Shown here piece after piece: positions 5,733 through 11,774 of a stretch of DNA of 11,774 nucleotides. This DNA is from Opitutia bacterium UBA953 (GTDB lineage: Bacteria; Verrucomicrobiota; Verrucomicrobiia; Opitutales; UBA953). How positions within the stretch are numbered: the stretch's first letter is position 1; each line of letters begins with the position of its first letter. Below the pieces are notes generated by a model, which did no database searches, was not told where the DNA came from, and saw nothing but the letters and a program-made list of their open reading frames with translations. The translations under genes and the position numbers were made by a program. The DNA lies in contig DBCR01000003.1 in assembly GCA_002293125.1 (NCBI GenBank), forward strand, positions 1-11,774, written 5' to 3'.

Positions 5733-8420
5733 ATGGCTTCTACCCCTGTCCGTCTCCTTTGCCTGCTCGGCGCCGCCGTGCTAATGGCCGCTCCGGCCGT
5801 CCGCGCCGCCGACGCCCTACCGGAGGATGTCCGCTTCCAGACCGAGACCCTGCTCACCGGACTCCCTCAGCCGATGCACCTCGAGTTCGGACCGGATGGC
5901 CGCATCTGGTTCAGCGAATATCTCGGCGCCCTCAAGATCTACGACCCGAAGACCAAGCGCGTCACGCTTGTCGCCGAGATGGAGATCTTCAAGACGCTCG
6001 AGAACGGCTTCCTCGCCTTCGCGCTCGACCCCAAGTTCGCGCAGAACGGCTGGATCTACCTGATCTACTCGCCCGTCGGCTTCGACGGCCAGTACCTGTC
6101 CCGCTTCCAGGTGAAGGACGACAAACTCGTCGCCGGCAGCGAGAAACTCATCCTGAAATATGAGGAGCAGCGCCTGCAGTGCTGCCACCACGGCGCGACC
6201 CTCATGTTCGGCCCGGACGGCTGCCTCTATTTCTCGACCGGCGACAACACCAGCCCGTTCGGCGACAGCAAGGGCTACGCCCCGCTGGATCAGCGCCCGG
6301 GCAAGGAACCCTGGGACGGCGCACGCACTTCCGCCAACACCAACACCCTTGTCGGCAAGGTGAACCGCATCCGCGTGCATGACGATGCGACCTACAGCAT
6401 CCCCGAAGGCAATCTCTTCAAACCTGGCACGCCCAAGACCCGACCAGAGATCTTCGCGATGGGCACCCGCAATCCTTGGCGCCTGAGCATCGACCCGAAG
6501 ACTGGTTACGTCTACTGGGGCGAAGTCGGACCCGACGCGCGCGTCGACGGCCCGCGCGGCTCGCGCGGTTATGACGAGATCAACCAGGCCAAGAAAGCCG
6601 GCAACCACGGCTACCCGTTCTTCGTCGGCAATAATTCGCCTTACGCCGAATACGACTACGCGACCGAGAAGGTCGGCCCGCTCTTCGATCCGAAGGCCCC
6701 GCTCAATAAGAGCCGCAACAACACCGGCCTCGTGGAGCTCCCTCCCGCCGTGCCGGCCTTCATCTACTGGCCGTACGCGGTCTCCGAACAGTGGCCTGAG
6801 CTCGGTGAAGGCGGCCGCACCGCCTGCGCGGGCCCGGTCTTCCATTGGCAAGAATCCTTCGAGAAGACCAACGGCTTCCCGAAGCACTTCGACCGCTCCC
6901 TGCTCTTCTGGGATTGGCAGCGCCCCTTCATCAAATGGGCCCGCCTCGACGCCAACTCCGATCTCAAGGGTCTGGAAGCCTTCGCGCCCACGACCTTCGT
7001 GACCGCGAACTCCGATGACCAGCGCAAGAAGCAGAAGGCCCTCATCGACAACGGAGCGACGGTCATCCGCCGTCCGGTCGCCGCGACCTTCGGCCCCGAC
7101 GGTTGCCTCTACCTGCTCGATTACGGCGAGACCTGGGGCGCCAATGCGGATTCCGCGCTGCTGAAGATCTCCTATGTGCGCGGCAACCTCCAGCCGATCG
7201 CCAAGCTCGCCCTCTCCACGCCCGCTGGCCCGGCTCCGCTCAAGTCCACGCTCTCCGCAAAAGGCTCACGCGACCTCGACGGCGGCAAGCTCAGCTATTC
7301 CTGGAAGCTCCAGCCCGGCGATAAGAAGCTCGGCGAAGGCGAAGAACTCGCTGTCACGCTCGAGACCGCCGGCAACTTCAACATCGAACTCACCGTCTCC
7401 GACGGCCAGGGCGGCACCGTCACGCGCTCCACGCCGATCGTCGTCGGCAACACCGTGCCCGTCGCTCGCTTCCTCGCCCCGCAGGACGGCGACTTCTACA
7501 CGCCTGGCAAGCCTCTCAGCTACAAGGTGACCGTGCAGGATGTCGAAGATGGTGCGTCGGACGCTAAGGCCGCCGAGTTCGGCCCGCGTACGCTGGTGAC
7601 CTCCTCCTTCCTTCCGGCTGATGGCAAGGCCGTCGCGGTCGATCCGGGTCTCTCGCTCATGCGCCAGAGCGATTGCTTCAATTGCCATGCGATGGAAACC
7701 CCGCTGGTCGGTCCGTCGTTCTTGGCCATCGCCGATAAATACCGCAAGCAGGCTGGCGCGGACGATCTCCTCAACAAGAAGATCCGCCTCGGCGGCAGCG
7801 GCGTCTGGGGCCTTGTCCCGATGCTCGCCCACCCGCAGCACACCGAAGATGAAGTCGCCATCATGGTACGCTGGATGCTCGCGCTCGAGAAGGGCAAGGG
7901 CGGTCCGGTCATCACCCGTGGACTTGAAGGTCAGCTGACCGCCGCAAAAGATAACAAGCCCGGCAAGTTGCTCCTCGAAGCCATCTACACCGACGTCGGG
8001 GCGGGTGTCGCCGGCCCGCTCTCAGGCAAGGCTTCTGTCGCGCTACGTCACCGGCGCATCGAGGCCGAGTCCGCTGAAATCACCGGAGGCAAGAATACCG
8101 GCAAGGCCATCGGCTCCACGCAACACGGCGCCACGCTCAAGTTCGCCAACCTGAACCTCGCCGACACCAAGAACGTCAAGATCAACGCCTCCTCAGGCGG
8201 CGGCGCCAAGGGCAGCCAGATCGAGGTCCGCCTCGATTCGCCGACTGGTCCGGTCGTCGCGACGGTCGACATCGCCCACACGGGCGACTGGGGTAAGTTC
8301 ATGGAGAACAAGGCTAAGCTCACCCCGGCGACTGGTCGCCATGACGTCTACCTCGTCCTGACCAACCCCAAGAAAGGTGGCGGCCTCATGAACGTCGACT
8401 GGGTGGAATTCGGCCAATAA
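5733..8420 (+). CDS. Exported propeller dehydrogenase-PKD-cytochrome c-CBM6-like fusion
   Basis: 895 residues in four parts. A signal peptide (about 1-25, hydrophobic core then AVRAAD) exports it. A glucose/sorbosone-dehydrogenase-type beta-propeller (about 30-480) shows MHLEFGPDGRIWFSE, HHGATLMFGPDGCLYFSTGD (about 152-171) and GTRNPWRLSIDPKTGYVYWGEVG. This fold usually carries PQQ and oxidises sugars or alcohols; the cofactor here is inferred. A PKD-type domain (about 485-575) has GSRDLDGG...YSW and VSDGQGG. A c-type heme domain has CFNCH (648-652) and a probable axial Met697 in LVPMLAHP. The C-terminal CBM6-like domain (about 775-895) begins RIEAESAEITGG and ends HDVYLVLTN...MNVDWVEFG. The heme domain likely takes electrons from the propeller. 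The start at 5733 was chosen for its signal peptide; the 38 in-frame codons upstream run through octamer repeats. A terminator follows. The substrate cannot be read from the sequence. Confidence 0.85.
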   Translation: MASTPVRLLCLLGAAVLMAAPAVRAADALPEDVRFQTETLLTGLPQPMHLEFGPDGRIWFSEYLGALKIYDPKTKRVTLVAEMEIFKTLENGFLAFALDPKFAQNGWIYLIYSPVGFDGQYLSRFQVKDDKLVAGSEKLILKYEEQRLQCCHHGATLMFGPDGCLYFSTGDNTSPFGDSKGYAPLDQRPGKEPWDGARTSANTNTLVGKVNRIRVHDDATYSIPEGNLFKPGTPKTRPEIFAMGTRNPWRLSIDPKTGYVYWGEVGPDARVDGPRGSRGYDEINQAKKAGNHGYPFFVGNNSPYAEYDYATEKVGPLFDPKAPLNKSRNNTGLVELPPAVPAFIYWPYAVSEQWPELGEGGRTACAGPVFHWQESFEKTNGFPKHFDRSLLFWDWQRPFIKWARLDANSDLKGLEAFAPTTFVTANSDDQRKKQKALIDNGATVIRRPVAATFGPDGCLYLLDYGETWGANADSALLKISYVRGNLQPIAKLALSTPAGPAPLKSTLSAKGSRDLDGGKLSYSWKLQPGDKKLGEGEELAVTLETAGNFNIELTVSDGQGGTVTRSTPIVVGNTVPVARFLAPQDGDFYTPGKPLSYKVTVQDVEDGASDAKAAEFGPRTLVTSSFLPADGKAVAVDPGLSLMRQSDCFNCHAMETPLVGPSFLAIADKYRKQAGADDLLNKKIRLGGSGVWGLVPMLAHPQHTEDEVAIMVRWMLALEKGKGGPVITRGLEGQLTAAKDNKPGKLLLEAIYTDVGAGVAGPLSGKASVALRHRRIEAESAEITGGKNTGKAIGSTQHGATLKFANLNLADTKNVKINASSGGGAKGSQIEVRLDSPTGPVVATVDIAHTGDWGKFMENKAKLTPATGRHDVYLVLTNPKKGGGLMNVDWVEFGQ

Positions 8421-8447
8421 CTCACGGTAATTCGTTTTGCCTAAGGA

Positions 8448-8480
8448 AAGGGGAAGGGCCAAATTGCCCTTTCCCTTTTT
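8448..8480 (+). terminator. Rho-independent terminator after the dehydrogenase fusion
   Basis: A 12-bp stem, AAGGGGAAGGGC (8448-8459) with GCCCTTTCCCTT (8466-8477), has one G-T wobble, a 6-nt CAAATT loop and a run of T to 8480. It begins 27 nt after the stop codon and ends 11 nt before the hflX start. Confidence 0.85.
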
Positions 8481-8491
8481 ATTTCCGCCAC

Positions 8492-9805
8492 GTGTCCGAA
8501 TCCGAAGACCAACTAGACAAGCCGCTCGACCCTTTCGACCCCGAGGTCATCGCCCGCTCTAACCGCGCGATCCTGGTCGGATTGCAACGCCAAGACGATA
8601 CGGCAGCAGAAGCCCAGGCGCTCCTCGATGAACTCCACGAGCTCGTCAGCAACGTCGGCGTCGAGATCCGCGGTTCCATCATCGCGAAGCTCCGCGAGGA
8701 GAACCCACGCACGCTCGTTGGTTCCGGCAAGCTCGAGGAGATCGCCCAGCTAGCTCGCGACAACGAATGTGGCCTAATCATCTTCGACGACGAGCTTACG
8801 CCGGCGCAGCAGCGCAATTGGGAGAAAGACGCCAAGCTCCGTGCCATCGACCGTCAGGAGATCATCCTCGATATCTTCATCACCCGCGCGAAGACCCGCG
8901 AGGCCGTGCTCCAAGTCGAGCTCGCCGCGCTGCAGCAGATGCTGCCGCGCCTGAAGCGCCTCTGGTCCCACCTCGACCGCCAGCGCGGCGGCGGCACGAT
9001 GCAGCGCGACGCCGGCGAGACGCAGCTGGAGATGGACCAGCGCAAGATCCGCGACAAGATCGCCAAGGTCCGCCGCGACCTCGCGGAAGTCGTCGCCCAG
9101 CGCGCCACCCAGCGCAAGCAGCGTAAACGCGTCCCACTCCCGACCTTCTCGATCGTCGGCTACACCAACGCCGGCAAGTCCTCGCTCCTCAACAAGCTCA
9201 CCGGCTCCGAGGTGCTCGCGGCGAATAAGCTCTTCGCCACGCTCGACCCCACCACGCGCCGCCTCGCCCTACCCTCTGGCCGCGCTTTACTTCTGACGGA
9301 CACCGTCGGTTTCGTCCGCCGGCTACCGCACCGCCTCGTCGAAGCCTTCAAGGCCACGCTCGAGGAAGCCGTGCAGGCCGACTTCCTCGTCCATGTCATC
9401 GACCTCGGCTCGCCCGAGCGCGATAAGCACGCCGAGACCACCCTCCAGGTCCTCACCGAAATCGGTGCCGGGGATCGCCCCGTGATCACCGTACTCAACA
9501 AGGCCGACTTGTGCGACGAGGTCGAACGCGCCCAAGCCCTCGCTGCCTACCCCGACGCCAAGCTGGTCAGCACCAAGACCGGGGAAGGCCTGCCCGCCCT
9601 GCTCCAGCGCCTCGAGGAATGCGCTGCCAGCCGGGATGAGCACATGACCCTACTCATCCCCCACGATCAATACGCCATGCTCTCCAAGCTGCATGCAGGG
9701 GCCACTATCCTCAATTCTAAGGCACTTCCCGAGGGAACTCGGGTGGAAGTCTACGTTCCCACCCGCCTGCAGGAGACCTGCCGGGTCTGGGCAATCAAGG
9801 CATAG
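8492..9805 (+). CDS. hflX: HflX, ribosome-associated GTPase
   Basis: 437 residues, normal for HflX, a GTPase (Obg-HflX group) that binds the 50S subunit and splits or rescues stalled ribosomes under stress. The N-terminal HflX domain (about 25-130) has the VGSGKLEEI glycine-rich element, followed by FDDELTPAQQRNWE. A coiled helical linker (about 140-215) holds LWSHLDRQRGGGTMQRDAGETQLE, shown here only as the family hallmark. The G domain has G1 GYTNAGKSS (223-231), G2 region FATLDPTTR, G3 DTVGF (270-274), G4 NKAD (336-339) and G5 near STKTGEG. The C-terminal domain ends ETCRVWAIKA. The start is a GTG with no Shine-Dalgarno, only 11 nt after the previous terminator; SESEDQLDK matches no strong family constraint, so the exact start is less certain than the gene. 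Confidence 0.95.
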   Translation: MSESEDQLDKPLDPFDPEVIARSNRAILVGLQRQDDTAAEAQALLDELHELVSNVGVEIRGSIIAKLREENPRTLVGSGKLEEIAQLARDNECGLIIFDDELTPAQQRNWEKDAKLRAIDRQEIILDIFITRAKTREAVLQVELAALQQMLPRLKRLWSHLDRQRGGGTMQRDAGETQLEMDQRKIRDKIAKVRRDLAEVVAQRATQRKQRKRVPLPTFSIVGYTNAGKSSLLNKLTGSEVLAANKLFATLDPTTRRLALPSGRALLLTDTVGFVRRLPHRLVEAFKATLEEAVQADFLVHVIDLGSPERDKHAETTLQVLTEIGAGDRPVITVLNKADLCDEVERAQALAAYPDAKLVSTKTGEGLPALLQRLEECAASRDEHMTLLIPHDQYAMLSKLHAGATILNSKALPEGTRVEVYVPTRLQETCRVWAIKA

Positions 9806-9821
9806 GCCATTTTTTGCTCCC

Positions 9822-9841
9822 AAGCGGGAAACTTTTCGCTT
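9822..9841 (+). terminator. Possible weak terminator of hflX
   Basis: AAGCGGGA pairs with TTTTCGCTT-side bases (9834-9841) to give an 8-bp stem with two G-T wobbles and a 4-nt loop, 16 nt after the hflX stop. The tail is only moderately T-rich, so termination here is uncertain. Confidence 0.3.
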
Positions 9842-9866
9842 TGTTTAGTGTTAACTAAGAACACCC

Positions 9867-10259
9867 ATGCGCACCATCGCCCTCATCGCTCTCCTCTCCG
9901 CCTCCTCGGCCTTCGCCGTCTCCGAAGCCGACCGTGAAAAGGCCTTCAAGGCCGACATCGCTCCGCTCCTCGAAAAGAGCTGCGCCAACTGCCATGACCC
10001 GAAGAAGGCCAAGAACGGCAAGGTGAAGTCCGGCTTCAATTCCTCCAGCCTCGCAGACGTCATCAAAGGCGGTTCCGACGACGGCGTCGGCATCACCTGG
10101 GGCGATGCTTCCAAGAGCTCCCTCTTCAAGTCCGTCAACCTCGCCCTGACCGACCCCGAGCATGATGACGCGATGCCGCTCAAGAAGTCGTATGAAAAGA
10201 ACCCGCCCCTCACCAAGGAGCAGGTCGCCAAGATCAAGGCCTTCATCGAAGCCAAGTAA
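9867..10259 (+). CDS. Small secreted planctomycete-type cytochrome c
   Basis: 130 residues. A signal peptide (1-17, cleavage likely after AFA) is followed by one mono-heme domain: CANCH at 39-43 binds the heme covalently, and Met103 in DDAMPL is the probable second iron ligand. The sequence around the heme (ADIAPLLEKSCANCHDPKK) and the late LTKEQVAKIKAFIE helix match the PSCyt1-type cytochromes common in Planctomycetes and Verrucomicrobia, here without the usual PSD1 domains. It should be a periplasmic electron carrier; partners are unknown. It resembles the cytochrome domains of the next two genes and is probably a diverged duplicate. It forms its own transcription unit, bounded by a weak hairpin before it and a strong terminator after it. 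Confidence 0.85.
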   Translation: MRTIALIALLSASSAFAVSEADREKAFKADIAPLLEKSCANCHDPKKAKNGKVKSGFNSSSLADVIKGGSDDGVGITWGDASKSSLFKSVNLALTDPEHDDAMPLKKSYEKNPPLTKEQVAKIKAFIEAK

Positions 10260-10278
10260 GCCTTCCGGCTCACCTATG

Positions 10279-10309
10279 AAAAGCCCGCGGAAACCTGCGG
10301 GCTTTTTTT
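10279..10309 (+). terminator. Strong Rho-independent terminator
   Basis: A perfect 10-bp stem, AAAAGCCCGC (10279-10288) with GCGGGCTTTT (10297-10306), encloses an 8-nt loop and runs into seven T (10303-10309). It starts 20 nt after the small cytochrome stop and separates it from the next gene. Confidence 0.92.
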
Positions 10310-10396
10310 GTGTCTAAATAGGGAGGGCCTCACGCAGTCGCTTGCATTTGACCCCACGGTAGCTCGACCCCATAAACACAGAATCCCTTTCGCTCC

Positions 10397-11338
10397 ATGA
10401 CCCCTCTCCACCGCATCGAAGAACGCCTGCACGCCCTGACCGTCCGCCAAGCCATCGGATTTGTCGTCGGCGCCAACCTCTTCCTGGTCGTCCTGGCACT
10501 CGCCCTTCCGGCCGATGGAGAAATGCGCGGCCCGGCCCTCCTCTCGGTCCTCGGCAACTTCCACATCCTCGCCCTGCACATCCCGGCGGCCGTCTTGCTC
10601 ATCGTCCCGCTCTTCGAATTCTTCGAACGACACGCGCAAGCGACCGCGACCGTGCGCCGCCTCTCCGTCTTCTCGGCCGCCGGCACCTGGGGCGCCGTCC
10701 TCTGCGGCATCCTCCACGCCCACTTCAACGGCTTCGCCGGCGAGGCGATCGAACTGCACCTTTGGGGAGGTATCGCGGCTTCCGCCTTCGCCGGACTGGC
10801 CAGCCTGCTGCTCGCCCAATCTTTCAAGTTGCGGTTGGCCAGCCAAGTCGTGGCCATCGGAGTGATGGGCTTCGCGGCCCACGTCGGCGGCGAACTCGTC
10901 CATGAGGAAGGCTTCCCCTTCAAGCCGAACAAGGTGGCCTCGCCGCGGCCGGACAAGGTCGTGACCGGCATCGCCACCGGCGCCAAGCGCGACGACTACG
11001 CGCAAGTCATCGCCCCGATTCTCGAAGCCCACTGCGTCGAGTGCCACGGCGCCAAGAAGGTCAAAGGCAAGCTACGTATGGATTCGCTCGAAGCCCTCAA
11101 GAAGGGCGGCTCGGAAGGCGCGGCCTTCGTCGCCGGCGACCTGAAGAAGAGCCTCATGCACGTGCGCGTGACGCTCGACCCGTCGGACGAAGAATTCATG
11201 CCGACGGAAGGCAACCCGCTCACGAAGGATCAGGTCCAGGCCTTCGCCCTCTTCATCGAAGGCAAGCCCATCCCTGACGACGTGGCCAAGGCCGCGATCG
11301 CCGCGACCAAGGCCCCCAAGCAGGCTCCGAAGAAGTAA
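10397..11338 (+). CDS. Five-helix membrane protein with C-terminal cytochrome c domain
   Basis: 313 residues. Five hydrophobic helices lie at about 17-38, 47-76, 88-110, 121-142 and 147-168. Arg/Lys cluster in the loops expected to be cytoplasmic (R6-R17, R78/R87/R88, K144/R146), which puts the C-terminus outside the membrane. The membrane part resembles DUF2231-type domains, with FHILALHIP (His56, His61) in helix 2 and His162/His169 in or after helix 5. The periplasmic C-terminal domain has CVECH (213-217) and a probable axial Met268 in EEFMP, in a PSCyt1-type sequence. The protein probably anchors a cytochrome and passes electrons between membrane and periplasm; this is inferred from architecture. 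The leader (10382-10396) is pyrimidine-rich and resembles that of sufC. The next cytochrome gene starts 4 nt after the stop, so the two are cotranscribed. Confidence 0.82.
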   Translation: MTPLHRIEERLHALTVRQAIGFVVGANLFLVVLALALPADGEMRGPALLSVLGNFHILALHIPAAVLLIVPLFEFFERHAQATATVRRLSVFSAAGTWGAVLCGILHAHFNGFAGEAIELHLWGGIAASAFAGLASLLLAQSFKLRLASQVVAIGVMGFAAHVGGELVHEEGFPFKPNKVASPRPDKVVTGIATGAKRDDYAQVIAPILEAHCVECHGAKKVKGKLRMDSLEALKKGGSEGAAFVAGDLKKSLMHVRVTLDPSDEEFMPTEGNPLTKDQVQAFALFIEGKPIPDDVAKAAIAATKAPKQAPKK

Positions 11339-11342
11339 GCCT

Positions 11343-11774
11343 ATGCGTGCCTTGCTGCTCTTCTCCGCCGCCACGCTCGCGGCCGCGACTTACACCCCGA
11401 AAAAGCCCGAGCCGACGAAGCCGCTCACGGCGGCGCAGAAAGCCGAATACGCGAAGGTCATCCAGCCGATGTTCGACGCGCACTGCGTGTCGTGCCACGG
11501 CCCGAAGAAGGAAAAAGGTAAGCTGCGCCTCGACACCCTCGAGGCCACGCTCAAGGGCGGAAAGAACCCGACCTTCGTCATCGGCAAGCCCAACAGCAGC
11601 ATGCTGCTCTCCCGCGTCTTCCTCGACCGCACCGCCGGCGATGTCATGCCGCCCAAGGCCGAGAAGCCGATGACCGAGAAGCAAAAGGAAGCCCTTTACG
11701 CTTTTGTGGAGGGCCAGCCTATCCCCGACGAACTCGCCAAAGCCGCCCTTGCCGACACGAAAGCGGCCCTGACG
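11343..11774 (+). CDS. Secreted mono-heme cytochrome c (3' end outside window)
   Basis: An open frame of 144 codons with no stop before the window ends. It opens MRALLLFSAATLAAATYT, a short signal peptide with likely cleavage after the AAA at 13-15. A proline/lysine-rich linker follows, then a mono-heme domain with CVSCH at 48-52 and probable axial Met102 in DVMPPK. The domain aligns closely with the C-terminal part of the preceding gene: YAKVIQPMFDAHCVSCHGPKK here against YAQVIAPILEAHCVECHGAKK there, and PIPDELAKAALADTKA against PIPDDVAKAAIAATKA. This points to tandem duplication. It starts 4 nt after the upstream stop and is likely a soluble or larger periplasmic partner of the membrane cytochrome. 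What lies further C-terminal is unknown. Confidence 0.82.
   Translation, partial: MRALLLFSAATLAAATYTPKKPEPTKPLTAAQKAEYAKVIQPMFDAHCVSCHGPKKEKGKLRLDTLEATLKGGKNPTFVIGKPNSSMLLSRVFLDRTAGDVMPPKAEKPMTEKQKEALYAFVEGQPIPDELAKAALADTKAALT

Noticed and set aside
5527..5784. Short plus-strand open frame across the repeat region
   Set aside because: It is a Pro/Ser-rich translation of C/T-rich octamers, lacks a ribosome site and runs into the signal peptide of the real gene in another frame.
5817..6887. Minus-strand open frame (356 codons) opposite the propeller domain
   Set aside because: The plus-strand frame has clear dehydrogenase motifs and a signal peptide; the antisense frame has none and fits the codon-bias shadow pattern.
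9810..9815. T-run after the hflX stop as a terminator
   Set aside because: No stable stem immediately precedes it; the hairpin at 9822-9841 downstream is a better, though still weak, candidate.
9845..9862. Small palindromes (TTAGT/ACTAA, GTGTT/AACAC) before the small cytochrome
   Set aside because: The arms are only 5 bp in an AT-rich stretch and do not match a known operator; chance is a sufficient explanation.
10310..10396. Possible riboswitch or promoter between the terminator and the membrane cytochrome
   Set aside because: No conserved RNA fold, octamer repeat or convincing -35/-10 pair was visible in these 87 bases.
10274..11047. Minus-strand open frame (257 codons) over the terminator and membrane cytochrome
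   Set aside because: It overlaps a strong terminator and a plus-strand gene with coherent membrane helices, with no domain of its own.

Overview
The window is a high-GC bacterial chromosome segment with strong G/C preference at third codon positions, which produces long antisense shadow frames. All genes read on the + strand. A Fur-family regulator followed by sufC-sufB-sufD-sufT, together with secreted and membrane-bound planctomycete-type c cytochromes and a sugar-dehydrogenase/cytochrome fusion, suggests Verrucomicrobiota, probably near Opitutae. That placement is inferred from gene content; no rRNA marker is present.

Layout: (1) 1-639, 3' part of a stand-alone LON-domain protein, cut at its N-terminus by the window edge. 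(2) 640-889, an intergenic region whose AT-rich centre lies between two oppositely oriented arrays of an 8-bp degenerate repeat (TCNNGYCC). It ends in two Fur/PerR-like 7-1-7 operators, the second covering the regulator's start codon. (3) 890-5496, a tightly packed Fe-S cluster assembly operon: Fur-like regulator, sufC, sufB, sufD, sufT, with gaps of 2-17 nt or a 4-nt overlap. No cysteine desulfurase (sufS) or sulfur carrier (sufE/sufU) is in view. (4) 5497-5732, an intergenic region made largely of two 8-bp repeat families, one shared with region 2 and one new (GTTGRNCN). (5) 5733-8420, an exported 895-residue protein: beta-propeller dehydrogenase, PKD domain, c-type heme domain and a CBM6-like domain, closed by a clear terminator. 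(6) 8492-9805, hflX. (7) 9867-11774, three related mono-heme cytochromes: one small and secreted, one fused to a five-helix membrane domain, and one running off the window end. A strong terminator separates the first from the other two.

The left half is cytosolic Fe-S assembly under what looks like metal- or peroxide-responsive autoregulation. The right half is mainly exported electron-transfer proteins, with hflX inserted as an apparently unrelated housekeeping gene. The most distinctive non-coding feature is the octamer repeat arrays on both sides of the suf operon. The most distinctive protein feature is the Fur-like regulator, which lacks the usual zinc CxxC motifs and has Cys where PerR has its sensing Asp.
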